A stretch of 64,000 nt of DNA, taken from the NCBI GenBank assembly GCA_036971715.1, contig JAVHJL010000008.1, positions 186,001-250,000 of the forward strand. Direction: 5' to 3'. The notes beneath the pieces are model-generated. The model made no database searches. It was not told the DNA's origin and saw only the letters and a program-made list of their open reading frames with translations. The position numbers were made by a program, and so were the translations under genes. The stretch is from Arthrobotrys musiformis. Its lineage: Eukaryota > Ascomycota > Orbiliomycetes > Orbiliales > Orbiliaceae. Positions 11,826 through 24,100 of this stretch are shown one piece after another. Each line of letters opens with the position of its first letter. The first letter of the stretch is position 1.

Positions 11826-12815
11826 ATGGATCGGTTCACACTCGATCGCCTCCCTTCGGAGATTATTCTCCAATGTTTCAAGTACTTTGATGACTACACC
11901 ATCCTAAGCACCCTGCGACCCGTATGTCGCTCGTGGGCCTATGCAGCAGATATAAAAATCCACAGAAGGACCATGGCAGGTCTCCAACCAGCCTTATGGG
12001 AGAAAATCCTCAGCCATAACATGGACTATAAAACACTCCAGTCCTGCGCACAAACCTGTAGCTCTCTGCGCGCTCTCACCCTGAGATCCCGAGTCGCTCG
12101 AATGCGTGCTCCCGCATTCAAACTTCCAGCCTCGTTCACCCCGCTCGTTCCGGGGATCACAGTCCAGGTCATCCAGCACCCGGCTTTCGAGAGCATCTGC
12201 TGCCGGATAGAAACCGGCAGTTTGATATATCACAAATCCGGGAACTGTTGTCCTAACGACGTTCTTTCCTTCCCTGTTGCGGGAGAGAATGCCACCAACC
12301 CGCCGGTGAGCAAGATACTGGTCAAGTTCTCATCTAAGTACGGAGTCATCCTACGCCCAGTTCTGATCGATCGACCGAAGCGAGGCGACGAGAGGGGTGT
12401 GACGGTCGGAGATGTTTATAAAGCTATGCAGCGACTCTTCGCCGAACCGCTGAGTCCGAAGCAGGCCGTCGCCATGAAGCAACTGCGGGATTGGGAGGCT
12501 AGAAAGCACGAGGCTGCGAAGCGGGCGATGGCCAGGATCGAAGCTCTACCCGCCGCCGCACGTGTTCCGACCTCTTCCGCCGCTTCGAGTGGCCGGGCTC
12601 CTGTGGAACAAGAGCTGGAGAAGGAACCCATAATCGAGCACGATGGTGCGACAATCTATCTGGAGTACCCGTTCGGAGCGGACGCCTTGCCGCATAGTCA
12701 TAATACCGTCAAGAGGCAACGGGAGTTCTTGCACGACTTCCCCTATGTGTACGCGTCGGTGCACGTCGGGGGTGTGGTTGACGGTGTTCAAATTTTCAAC
12801 CTTACGTATCACTAG
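11826..12815 (+). CDS. F-box protein
   Basis: A single open frame of 329 residues with a strong start context (CAACCATGG). Residues 5-45 form an F-box (LPSEIILQCFKYFDD, then LRPVCRSW), the segment that recruits Skp1 in SCF ubiquitin ligases. Residues 50-75 hold a second F-box-like helix pair (LWEKILSHN, CAQTCSSL). The C-terminal half has an ITVQVIQHP strand, a VTVGDVYKAMQRLF motif near residue 196 and a charged helix (about 210-240); the pattern resembles a fungal domain of unknown function (DUF6699-like), which is my inference. The gene at 13703-14659 has the same order of parts (LPSEILIHIISHLD; ITSLDVLVAADKML) and is a likely tandem paralogue. No intron seen. Substrate unknown. Confidence 0.85.
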   Translation: MDRFTLDRLPSEIILQCFKYFDDYTILSTLRPVCRSWAYAADIKIHRRTMAGLQPALWEKILSHNMDYKTLQSCAQTCSSLRALTLRSRVARMRAPAFKLPASFTPLVPGITVQVIQHPAFESICCRIETGSLIYHKSGNCCPNDVLSFPVAGENATNPPVSKILVKFSSKYGVILRPVLIDRPKRGDERGVTVGDVYKAMQRLFAEPLSPKQAVAMKQLRDWEARKHEAAKRAMARIEALPAAARVPTSSAASSGRAPVEQELEKEPIIEHDGATIYLEYPFGADALPHSHNTVKRQREFLHDFPYVYASVHVGGVVDGVQIFNLTYH

Positions 12816-13702
12816 GGGTATTGGGGGCATTTTCGGTGTTAGGGATTGGGCAATTTGGATATTGGCAGTGCGGTGCTGGCGTTCTTTCCTTCGTTTTCTT
12901 TGTAAACTCGTTTCTTTTGGTTATCTCGTTTTTCCTGGCTGCATTTTCTGTCGTGTCCTTGGTCTGTTCGGGGGTTTCGCATCGCATGGTCGCTTGGGGT
13001 ATGGGGGTACACATTATCGCTAATAATCCAGGGCGCTGTCCCTACTAATATCCTTTTTGTCGTTAGTTTATTCCAGATTGCTTGTTCTTTTTCTTACTGC
13101 TTTTCACTCTAAATATCCTTCGTTTGTTTTCAATTACTCCATGTCTGTTTTTATTCTTCTTTGCAGCATTACCGCTAATTCCAGCCCAACGTTTCCGCCT
13201 TCCATTCTTACAGTTTAATACCCCAGTTCTTCGAATATACGAATATAATGCACACAAATAAGCTACCCGAGTCTAGCTAGGCCACCCTCTCCCAGTTACT
13301 GAACCTAAATATTGAGCCTCTTTGTAACATTCCCGGTCGAATGCGTCCCGTCACACCCTGATATATCGATACCTTTATAACCCCAGAGCAACTTCACTCT
13401 TTATACACTCTGAACTATGAAACAAATCTCACTGTCATCTTCATAATATTTCTGATTGTTGTAGTAATTATAAGGTTAGATTGAATTAGATGGGGCGGGG
13501 TGGTTCCTAAGGCTAATATCTGTACCACGACGGTATCCGGACTAATACTACCTCCCTATTTACTATTTTCGCTACAATATCACACTTTGCACCTCACTTC
13601 ACTAGTTAGGTACATACCTGGTACTGTAAATTCCAGAGATACCGCGGGTCCGAACTCTGCACTAACACCGGAATCCCGGCGCAACACAAAACCACCACCA
13701 AA
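12816..13702. other. Intergenic between tandem F-box genes
   Basis: No supported gene. The first 200 bp is T/G-rich and probably holds the 3' end of the upstream transcript. Confidence 0.5.
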
Positions 13703-14659
13703 ATGCAACAAAACTCCCCGCTCCACGCCTCCTCACACCCGTATGCACCACCCCAGGCCAAGCCTCGCCCATCCGGAGATATAACAATGTCACTCCTCCT
13801 CCTCCCCTCCGAGATCCTCATCCACATCATATCTCACCTCGACGCCTTCACCGCCCTACATATCCTCCGCACCGTCTGCCGCCGCCTGAACACCCTCTGC
13901 AATGCCGTCCACCCCCTCATGCACCACCTCCCCATCCCCCTCTGGCTCAAAATCCTAAAATCCCTCCCACCAATCGACCTTTTCTCCCTCAAACAATCCT
14001 CCCTCTCATTCGCCAATCTCTTCGCCTTCCTAATCTCCCGTGACCGCCTGCCGAACACCTACTTCGGCCACCACCCCGCCTCCGCCAATTCCATCAGACG
14101 CTATCGAAAGGACTACCTCCACCTCCACCCCTTCCTAACACAAATCCAATACTGGCAAACAAGCTGGCAGCGCGGCGGGGGTGAGGAATCGATCGCTTCT
14201 GCGGCTTTATTCGAATCGCCGACGCCGTTGCCGTATTATCAGTGTATTTTGTATATACACCCCTACATCCGCTTCCGCGACACGGAACACAACGGCTTTG
14301 AGAATGTGGTATTACGGAAACGGCGTATGAGTCGGGTGATTACTAGTCTCGACGTACTGGTAGCAGCGGATAAAATGCTCTTACAGCGGCAGAACGAGGT
14401 ATACCTCCGCGTCCGCCGGGGGGTGTTATACATCTGCCGCTCGGCGGAGGATTTCGAGGATCACGAGGCGGTGTATGTAGATGATGAAGCGGAGGTAGAT
14501 TTTATTGATGATTTAGTCAGTAAAGAAGGGTTTTTGCGTTCGCCGGATATTGGGGCGGCGGGGACTTTTGAGGCGGAGTTTCATGGGATTGATCGTTTGG
14601 CGAAGAGGAAGGAGAGGGGTGGGGGGGTTTGGTCGATGATTTATGTTAAGAGGTTTTAA
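13703..14659 (+). CDS. F-box protein, tandem paralogue of 11826-12815
   Basis: A single frame of 318 residues from ATG 13703; an alternative start at ATG 13787 would begin right before the F-box (LLLLPSEILIHIISHLDAF, then LRTVCRRLNTL). A second hydrophobic helix pair follows (LWLKILKSL). The C-terminal half has a VITSLDVLVAADKMLLQR motif that aligns with VTVGDVYKAMQRLF of the upstream gene, then a strand pair and a basic tail. Codon use drifts: the first 450 bp is very C-rich at third positions, the last 250 bp is G/T-rich. Presumed substrate receptor of an SCF complex; the substrate is unknown. Confidence 0.8.
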   Translation: MQQNSPLHASSHPYAPPQAKPRPSGDITMSLLLLPSEILIHIISHLDAFTALHILRTVCRRLNTLCNAVHPLMHHLPIPLWLKILKSLPPIDLFSLKQSSLSFANLFAFLISRDRLPNTYFGHHPASANSIRRYRKDYLHLHPFLTQIQYWQTSWQRGGGEESIASAALFESPTPLPYYQCILYIHPYIRFRDTEHNGFENVVLRKRRMSRVITSLDVLVAADKMLLQRQNEVYLRVRRGVLYICRSAEDFEDHEAVYVDDEAEVDFIDDLVSKEGFLRSPDIGAAGTFEAEFHGIDRLAKRKERGGGVWSMIYVKRF

Positions 14660-17000
14660 TGGCTCCCGTGGGGTTTTAGGGTGTATTTTGGCTGATGGGG
14701 TGGTGTGTAGGCGAAAAGTTAGATGCGTCGGCAGGACTATTCCTCGGCCGGCTCTGGTGTACGAGACAAGGGCTACTACGATCACATGAGCGGGGACCCT
14801 ACGAAACCAATTCAGAGACAGAATATCTAACTATGCCTATCTGTGAGCTTGCCCGCCGGTCTTATGTAGGTTAAATCGATATCTATATTCCGCACGCACC
14901 TCCTAGGGCGCATATGAATTGGAACCCTGAATATTACCTCCGGCTTTCGGGAAACAAGTTAGGAACATATCAGCTGCAGGATCGTAAGAGCTGCGCCTGC
15001 AAAGTTTGCTCCAGTATACCCAATTTCCCGTAAACTAATGCACAAATCAACTTAGATATAGGAGGTGGCGAATGTCTGTATATATAGCGGCGACATGCCG
15101 GAATTCACAAAGGATACACATATCAACGATCGTAACGACTTATCTCGCAAACCAAAACTGGTGCGTTTGGTCATGCATATGATCGTAATATTGCATTATA
15201 AATCCTAGGACTCTATAGATTCTTAGTCCAAGTGCGATTAATCAAAAAGTTTATATATGCCGCGCGGTTATAAAAGTAAAATCCCAATTAGGTCAGATTC
15301 GTAGAGCGCCCAGATATACTGTAAACATAAAAACTCTTTTCCCGCTTAACGACGAGAATCGTTACAGAATGGTGCCGTAAATTATAATAATTAGCAGGCC
15401 CGTCCTTCAAGGGTTGTAGAAATCCAGCTAGCTGACTGTCACGAACGTTGAATATATCGTATCAAACGCTAGTCTTGGATCAAATATGATAGTCGACGAG
15501 CCGACTTGTGATATATCTTATATCTCAATTTCGGTGCTTTCATTGGGTACCCGTCCAAGATACGAACCCGACTGCTAAGAATCTATAAATCTTGAGGCCA
15601 CCGATTATTTCGCACCAGGAAGCCTCTCACCCAACGTATCGCAGATATCTTAGCCAGTCGGCCCTCTCCTAGCTCCTGCAGTCGACGAACCGTCAGAGAA
15701 CTGGCAGACACCTGGCGCGAATACCACATTTCCAGCCCAAAACCCAACATCAAGAGAGGATACCTCTTGCACGAGGCCCTACCCCGAACCTTCAGGACCA
15801 CGACCTGCACCCTTGCACAAACGAATCACCCCCGAAACCCCCGAGCACAGTCTAGTGTTCCACGAGAAAGCGCCAAGGATCCCCATCGGGTTAGGATCGT
15901 TGTCCTGAAGCGGAAATCCCACACTAACAACACATGGCCGTCAAAGTGGGGGATCGACTCTTCCCGGTTCAGAGTATAGACTCCCCCACACTATCTCCCC
16001 ACCCGGAAAGGAGTCAGTGATATTCACGGCAGTTTGGTTGTAATCGCATCTTGACCCCAGACGCCCACGCCGACTCCACTGATCAAGAGCGCAACTTTCA
16101 CAGCTGAACATTCGTGCTGCCCGACTGATCATATCAAAATGTCTGCTGTCGGAGTAGAGGCGTAAGCCTAAAAGGCACCGTAGCGGGAATGAGGGAGGTT
16201 TTGGATGGACTCGTGGTCCAAAGACAAATACTCCGGGCAGATTTAGTTGGCGCAGGGAGCGTAATCGCTATTCGTGATCACGGGATCGAGCCGTCTGTGC
16301 GTGGCTGATGGTGACCACTGGATCACCGAAGTAGGGCTTGGAGTATGGCGCTCAAGTGTCTCAGTCGAGGAAGTGGGAGGGCGCGATGGTGATTCTGACA
16401 TAGCTCGGATACTGTCGCAGGCATTGATGCGATCGACTCCGAAGTCGGCGGGTAAGGAGAGTCGGTAAAGTTCCTGTGTCGGCTCGTCCCGAATAGTAGG
16501 AATTAAGACCCCGCCGCCACTAGTTCGTCTTTAGAAATCCTCCCTACTTGCGGTAATCTAGCTGTAGATATGATTAGTATAGATGAAAAGGTAGGATTTA
16601 AGTAGAATATTCTTTTGAACAAAGTTTGTGCCGATGTGATTTTGCCGACGCCGAGTCCGCATGTGTGTATAATGGTACTCTGAAAGTATTCAGCTATCGC
16701 TCTCTAATTCGAACACGACGCTGGACATGATGAACATAATTCTTTTGGTTCGATTGGTAGAACGATTTCGAGGCGGCGAATATCGAATATGGTATTTGTG
16801 TGCATCCATGTGACGTTGAAGTGCGAAGGGAGACTTCAACATCCAGAATCCTTGAAGCTGTTGGGTCCGAATTTTTAGCTAAAGCAATCCATCACCTCTC
16901 GAACCGTTCAGCGATCCCACCGAAGCTATCGAACCATATCTCGTTACCCCCTCTTCAAATCCCCATAAAACCAAAACGATCCCGATACTTTCAAATCAGG
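14660..17000. other. Mostly empty; one coding-like remnant
   Basis: No intact gene. A possible remnant at 15596-15979 is listed separately. The rest has no recognisable structure. Confidence 0.45.
15596..15979 (+). pseudogene. Open-frame remnant without start codon
   Basis: A 127-codon frame open from just after a TGA at 15593 to a stop at 15979. It has no suitable ATG in its first part. The product is basic with a helix (RRTVRELADTWREYHI) that loosely recalls the first helix of the dsRBD-like proteins nearby, but no full fold is visible. It could be an exon, a decayed paralogue or chance. Confidence 0.25.
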
Positions 17001-17998
17001 ATGGCTCGACGTGTGCCTTTTTCGACCAATAGCGTTACGACCCACTACTCCTCAGACGAAGAGTATACGCTTTCCGGCGCAGTTCTACACACCGTCCACC
17101 CAGCACCATCCCTCACGAACGCCCAAGCCGCAGGCATCACACTCAGTCAACAGCTAAGGAACAGGCTGCTAACACTTGTGGCCGGACCCCCTTCATTAGC
17201 TATGACCCCCTTTTGGTACCGACGGGACGCCATGTTGGAAACTGGCGGCGAAATTCTTAATGAGTCTCTACCGCGTCTTATCGAGGAGACGTTTGAGGCT
17301 CTTGAGCTCCCTGTCGAGAGATTAGTTGTAAGTCGTAGAAATAGCGGAGTCGTATACCGTAAGAGACGCCGTCTATTAGCAATCTCTATTAATGGCTTAA
17401 ACCTGTATGTTAGGAGTGTCAAACTTTCTTTACTTTAGAGGGACAAAGGTCCCTTTACTACGACCGATTCAACATCGCCGCAACCATCGGACAAGAAGTG
17501 GACCTGGAAGACATCATGCTGGAGGGCATCGATGTCCTCAAACTCATCTACGCCGTCTGCAGTGGTCACCCGGATGCCACCCAGCAACTTGATAACTTCT
17601 TCAAGTCTGTTTTTATGACCGAAATTCCGAGGTACTTCGAGCATCCGCTCAGGCCTCCACCAAAACATATGACTGTCAAGGAGACCTGGGGTCCCAGCTC
17701 CCCAGATATGCCAAATAACAGCGGCTGCTCTTCCTCTGTCGTCGCTAGAGACAGCTATGCTCGCCTCCTCATTATTGCTAAAGACTGGGGAATGGAAATC
17801 GATGCCTCGGCGTCCCGTAAACATAAGGGAAAGAAATGGGTGTGCAAAATGACGATGTACCGTGTTGTAGCCGGAGATGAGGAAGGGGGGACGATGAAGA
17901 TTCCCATTCAGATGGGTCGCGGGGTCGGTGGGACTTCTAATGCCGCTCGCCAGGCTGCTGCGAGTGAGATTATCAACCGCTTTTCGCATATTAACTAA
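17001..17998 (+). CDS. Two-exon protein with C-terminal dsRNA-binding-like fold
   Basis: Exons 17001-17404 and 17449-17998; the 44-nt intron begins GTATGT and ends AAAG, and the join keeps frame to give 317 residues. The start ATG at 17001 has A at -3 (CAGGATGG). Residues 1-130 are mixed helical. A helical middle contains GQEVDLEDIMLEGIDVLKLI, which aligns with VGREVLSLIYSLEDT of the gene at 963-2188. The last 90 residues follow a dsRBD-like order: helix (SYARLLIIAKDWGMEI), basic strands (KKWVCKMTMYRVV), glycine turn (GRGVGG), final helix (SNAARQAAASEIINRF). It is oriented opposite to the other family members. Function unknown; RNA binding inferred from pattern only. Confidence 0.7.
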
Positions 17999-18671
17999 AT
18001 AATCTTAAGACTATTAACTATGAGAGCTCGCGTAGGACGATTTCAAATTTTATTCATATTGACCAAACCAGAGCCCTAGTAAGTGAGACGCTGGAAAGAG
18101 CTCCGCCGCTCTGAATTCGACTAGGTACCTCGTTGAAAACTAAAGGCAAAGCGTGCAAAATGAATGCACTATCGAAGTGAGCCACCGTAGTAGGGGATCA
18201 AATTAGCAATGGTCTGCTGTGATAATGCGGGCGTGGGCCTGGTGGCGTAATTTCGCACGGCCGCGACATAGTACATGAACGACATAAGTTTCGCTATAGA
18301 CCCATAATATGCCCTGAGTCCAATATCAACGTAGGAGCCCGCACAGGAATTGGAGCAAAACGTTAAACCGCACGACTGGATATTTCAGCTACGGCTAAAG
18401 CTACCGTCAGTATATAACCATCTATCTATTACCTGATAATCTAGCGGACTCATCAGCCAAGTCGTGTTAGAAGGTATTGGTTGATATTTGGAGGGACTGG
18501 GCGTACCAGAACATAACGCAGCGATAAAAGGGAAATCTCACGGCGCCACCCCCTCCTGTATCTCCACCACCCCCTTTGCGGCATGCATCGCGACATCCCT
18601 CCCTCGACGAGCTGAACAAAAATGAAATTTCAACCTCGAATATCTCCACATCCCGTAATCGAAAAAATGCC

Positions 18672-18830
18672 AAAAAAAAAAAAACTTAGCTCAGGCTTCC
18701 CATCCCGGCCGGGCCTACCGGGGGCGGGGCGGCCAATGAAACCACTACTACCGACCCCCTAGGACTCGAACTTGGATCCGCGATTCTCGCCTCTCGGTCG
18801 TAACCACTTCACCAAGCTACCCAAACTAAG
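18672..18830 (-). ncRNA. tRNA-like Pol III unit (SINE or tRNA pseudogene)
   Basis: On the minus strand there is an A-box-like motif (TAGCTTGGTGAAGTGG, 18804-18819), then about 30 bp on a B-box-like motif (AAGTTCGAGTCC, near 18762-18774), then a GC-rich 70-bp segment and a run of 13 T (A on the plus strand, 18672-18684), a strong Pol III terminator. The acceptor and T stems do not pair well, so a working tRNA is unlikely. A tRNA-derived SINE or tRNA pseudogene is the best reading. Confidence 0.45.
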
Positions 18831-19709
18831 TGTCTGTTGTTGTGGCGACGTGATACATATACCACGGGATTTTACCACGCACGTTGCGCCGAGCACGGTA
18901 TTCTCGAGCTCTGCGGCTGCACGCGCTGTTGCTAGGCGATTATATAGCAAAACAAAACATCACAATAGCGGCCGTTTTATCTATCTACAACGGCATTGGT
19001 GGTGCTATCGCTATGAACCCCCCCCCCACCCCCTTCTTCTCGTAGCCCCCCGATCTCTCCAGGCTCGGTCAATACTCATCGAGAACGACATAGTAGCCTC
19101 CGGGCCCACCCCCCTGCGCCGCTGGGCCGGCTGTGTATCTTCTCTTGATGACATACTATGATTTCCTTTTCCTTAGTCCGGCTTATCGAGTATCGCTCCT
19201 TTTTTCTGTGCCCGCCAATTTAGCCGGACATAAGCCTGATTGCTAACATATTTCTGGCTATAGAACAACCCGGCCTCGTTCTGGATTTGCCATCTTAATC
19301 GACCTTGCTCTATAACCCAATCCCCATTACTGAAGACGAGTGGCCCCAAACTTCAAGAGAAATTATATCGTTAATCCGAAAAAAGAGACGCAGCAAAAAT
19401 ATACCCACTGGGGATGACCACACTCATTTCAATCAACTTTTTCTTATACGCTGATGGTCGTGTCAAGCCCTTTAGCTACGCGGGCCCTCGAATTTCTTAC
19501 AGCAATGTCCTATCGCTTTAGAATAGGTTTCACGCGAGGATGAGGGATTGAACGTTTAGGCAGATGCTATGGAAACCTCTTGGATCCACCTAGCCGTCTT
19601 AAATCGCTTTGCGACGCCGCTTTGAGAATGACTACCCCAATGTAATACCAGCTTACGTAAACTAGCTTACTAAACTTCATACGATTTCTGCGTTAGTTAA
19701 CTTACGGTA

Positions 19710-19740
19710 ATCTCGTTCCCAACCTCACCCAAGGTGGTCT
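19710..19740 (+). repeat. Dispersed repeat matching a MITE-like terminus
   Basis: TCTCGTTCCCAACCTCACCC and a following AAGGTGGTC match the segments at 9751 and 20934 with a few C-to-T or G-to-A type differences. Confidence 0.45.
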
Positions 19741-20926
19741 AGGTAATAGGATGATAAGTGAAAATAAAGAGAATCATTAAATGTATTTTTGGACAATCGA
19801 CGAATGGTATACTTGAAAATTGATTCTCGCGAGGCTGAATTGCATTAAGTTTTGGACAGTTTTCCTTTTGAATTTGACGATAGGTTTCGTCCCTTCCCTC
19901 TTTAAGTTTCTTACCGACCTGATTGAAACCGTTATTATCACAAGCTAGGCTTTAGATAGTAATATCCATCTTCCAGCTATGCCGCAGCGTGCGCTAATAG
20001 TTTCGTTTTCTGTTATATCCTCTCGGGTTACAGATACTCCCCCTAAAATGACCAAGGAGCGTGAAGCCCCTACCCGGGGGTTTTACCGTAAACTTAAATT
20101 CCCCATCGCACGTTTATACCGGCGCTATTACCGCCGGGTGGGGATCTCGCAAAAATTTAAAGAAGTATCTAACTTGATATTTATATTTACGTGGTAGGCT
20201 ACTATGCAAGACTTACGATACCTTCGTGGTATCGAGGCCGATACTTGTATATATCCTTACAAAACATCTGAAAATATTTTCGTGGGCCTTCGTATACATG
20301 CATATATAGACCTTATCCCGCCCGGCACGCAGACTGAGGATAAATATATATGAACAGATTAACGGGGAGTACTACGAGTTCTCCTTTTGCTGAAGTATGA
20401 TGCTCTGCAGATGTCCTCGCGGGTGCCTTCTGCATGAATTCCCTTCCTCGTCAATGATGTCATGGGAGTATAATTCAGCCAGAAGTTTGAGTCGCTTATC
20501 GCGTCTGACCTCTCTGGCTTCCATCTTGGAGGAAATAGCACGGAGCATTCTAGTATAACTCCTCAGCTGGCAGAAGCCCCGGGGTACAATTGAGGGAACA
20601 TAAATCAATCTATTAATTTTGAAAGAATAGTTTAATTTACACCCGGACTTGCTGTCAATCCATGAAATGAACTCGCACCGAAATGTTATCTAGAGTTACT
20701 TTCTCGACTAATTTTACTGTGAAATTCCCTTATGAAACCTGGTGTCATATCCGCTTGATCGTTCCGTAAGAGAAGACGACGATGCCCCAGGGCAGTAACA
20801 TCTAGCTTCAATCAGACCATTATGACCCCGAGTATAATATGGGGTGGTTTATAGAGATTAAGATGCATTACATGTATACATTGAGGACCGGCAGACTAAA
20901 TACTTTTTATCTACTTGTGGAGTAGC

Positions 20927-21124
20927 CATAAGTCGGTCTCGTTCCCAGCCTCACCCAGGGTGGTCCATATTTGCCAATAGGTCCTTATCCGCATCGATCA
21001 AGTCCCCGGTGATATATTCTATCCAATTTTGTGTCCCCGCGAATAGACTTTCTTTCTCCGCCGGTGGAAGGGTATTCTTCCACGGTTGCGCAACTGGGTG
21101 AGGCCGGGAACGAGACCCTTATTA
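20927..21124. mobile_element. MITE-like element with terminal inverted repeats
   Basis: The left end (20927-20958) reads CATAAG, then GGTCTCGTTCCCAGCCTCAC. The right end (21093-21124) is its inverse, CTGGGTGAGGCCGGGAACGA followed by GACCCTTAT. The paired termini are about 28 bp with a few mismatches and enclose about 140 bp of non-coding sequence. Size and structure fit a non-autonomous DNA transposon. No clear target duplication outside the ends, partly because the ATAAG/CTTAT at the tips may itself belong to the inverted repeat. Confidence 0.5.
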
Positions 21125-24100
21125 CCCTAGTCTCGAGGCCAGACGCAACTTCGACAGCAAAAGTGATGTCCAATATCGGGCCGAGTGATCGCCGCTAGAG
21201 TCGCAGGTGCAGTTCCTGCGGACTACGCACCCACGGTGGAGGGTTATTTCGGCTCTAGGAGGAACGACGTCTTGAACCAGATATCCGCGGACGTGTACTC
21301 CAGAGGTTACTCCGATGATGAGGAAGGGCCTGAGGGTTACCTTCCTCTAGATGAGACTGTAATCAGAGCACCCGATAATCTTTTATTGCTCTTATAGGAG
21401 CGATTATTGTGTATTTCGTAATACCGCGTGACTGGATAAAAGTAACATCCTTCCTAATATCTCCCCTGTCGTCCGTTAAGAACAGATATTAAAAGCTGCT
21501 ACTACCGATTTGATCTGGTAGTAGTGCAAACATTGAGTGAATTGCAACCAGCTAAGTTCTATCTCACTCTCAAAATCTAGTCTGTAAAGGTATCCCTTTG
21601 TGGCGTCTGGGTACGAGACCAGTCCGTAGCACAAAAGCGTGGTTCTTGTAACGTCGCCGCTAGAGGCCACGGAAAATGTCCCGATTTTTTAGCGTCGAGT
21701 TCAAAACTGGGCTCGTGCTAGGACCTTAAGATCTTAACCAGGCTTGAAAAAGACTGGAGTGGATTCCGAACCCAAGCAAAATAGACGTACCCGCGTATGC
21801 TGGGTACTGTTCTCGTAAGTCCCATGCCTCCGCTCATGGGGAGTGGGATGCGTCCGCTTTGGGTACACGTTCTATTTGCAATGAAATATGCTATGCTGTA
21901 TTGCCCGGTTGCGGTTGACGGGGTCGGCAATGGTCTCTTGCCTTTGTCGCCATGCAAACTGGATTTACTGCATCCCCTTGTGATAGTCCGGTATGGATTT
22001 CTCAAAGACGCTGTCGCATTTTGCTTGTGCCGGCTCTTAAGCAAAGAATAAATTGGAAGAGGCTTTCCAGGGTGAGGAAGTGATCGGGCTGTAAGCAAAC
22101 CTGTCGACAATCTCGCATGTTTCATCCTTCATGAGTCCAATTTCTGCATCGGCTGTGCTCTCTTTCGGCCCGGCGGCGACTACCGGGTCTAGGAGGTCAT
22201 ACTTTTTGAAAAGTGTGAAGAGGAATGTTGAACACCCTTGCATATATTTCGTTTTCTTCGCTCGCGGTTATTACCGCGAAATATTCCGAAACGGAGACTT
22301 TCTCCCGCTTTTTGCGGGCCGGCCGAGTACAGGGCCTGCGCTCCCTCTAGATTCGCGATTTTCGGATTTAATTCGCTTGGAGCATCACGCTGGTGAAGAT
22401 TTCACTGTCGGATCGAAGTCGGTACACTGGCATTCTAGGCCGCCAGCTAGGGATCGGATGAGGTGGGTCACCACTCTGGTTTAATGCCGGAAAACGTATT
22501 GGTGGAGCAGGGTTCCCCCCGAGAGAACCTTTTCGTAGAAGACACATGTCCCTTCCGAGCTCACAAGAGCAGCAACATGACAGATCCTTCAGCATATGGT
22601 CAGACCATAGCTCAAGAGCTCAGTGAGACCGTAGATTCCTTTCCGGTCTATAGTGATGTTTCTGTCGATAGCCAGTCAATAGATATCTTAATAATTTCGG
22701 GGTTTCCGTTAGCAGCCCTAAAATACCATTCCCGTCTTCCGAGGGGGCGATAGTGTCTTCTCGATCTAGGGCGGGGGACTTTTGGCGTTCTCTTCGGTGG
22801 AGCCGGCCCCTCCCTTGGTTTTGGGCTAGGGGAGGCAGCTCACCGTCCTCATTTATATGAAATTTTGAATGAGGATTCGTTGAATCATAATATGAATAGC
22901 GCAAAGTGTGAAACCCGGTTTGGAATAGACGTTTAGTCACTCCTATAGAGTTTAGTCAGCTGCTGCAGCCTCGACTCTGGGGAGAATTCCGCTCGCAAAC
23001 GGTAGCTCACCTTTCGCCAAGTAGTGCCGGCTCGTTTTACACGCTTTGAGCCTTTCTATAATGGTCCCAGGGTGACAACTCTGTCGAATATCTCTTTGGT
23101 GATGTACCTTTTTTCGTATGAGCGTAGAAGCATATAAAACGCCCAACTCCCGCCTTTGTCAAAGTAAAGACCTTCTCGTTCAGCATATTGTTGTTAGTTT
23201 TCTATTCTTCCACGATTTTTCCTAAGAAGCACTAGCAGAGAATGTATTCGTCGGCTATTGATAGCTTCCAGGTATTTCGGTTATGTGCGGTCTAGAAAGG
23301 GGAGGAAATATATGAAGGTCACTATAGCATACGGACGTCTCTCGCATATGAGTCTAAGGCCCCTAGCGGCCGTTCGAAAGAAGCAGTTGAACTGCATAGC
23401 CAAATCAACGTTTTTCTCATCAAGGGTGTCTTAATGGCAATCGCGGGGTATATATAGGGATGTGGTTGCCGACTAGGAGCTCCGGTCGCGGGATGTTGAT
23501 CTCTTCGTACCCTCAGTCGACGAGATGGTGTCAAAGAGCGTTAGTGTGAACAGGAACAGATAGAAGAGGGTGGGTTTGCCTCCCGAGAATGGTCTGTAGA
23601 TGGATTTATTAGCCTTCATAGACGGAGGTAGGTCTGTGGTGTCGCAATTTGTAATGAAGGTTGATGAAAAATGGATGGTGATGAAGGCATGTAATGGTTG
23701 GTGGAGGATGGATGAATGGGGAAGGGTGGGTGGATTGTTGGGTGCAGATATAGTATACATCAAGCCTCGTAGTAATTTTGAAGGCCTGCCTCAGCCACAC
23801 TGATGTCGTACATCAAAGCTGACTACTTTAAGGTTAGCCACTTGAGCCACAGATCCCAACAGCTTCCCAGCAGGAACTCATACGGAATCACTCAAAATAT
23901 GGTATCTCGTGATATCCAGGTCGTGAGCAGTCTCGGGACCTTCCTGGTGTTGGTCACTGGGAATTCAATCCTGTCAGCTGGTACCCTGTAAACAAATTCG
24001 GGAAGGCCAACAACCGTGCATATGTAGGCAAGTATCCGCAGATGTGGCTCGCCTATTCTGATATTGCGGCGCAGCAGCACGCTCCAGTTAGCCCTACGTA

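Larger units (their letters stand above)
17999..20926. other. Intergenic; Pol III-like unit and short repeats
   Basis: No supported protein gene. It includes the Pol III-type unit at 18672-18830 and a dispersed repeat at 19710-19740. Confidence 0.45.
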
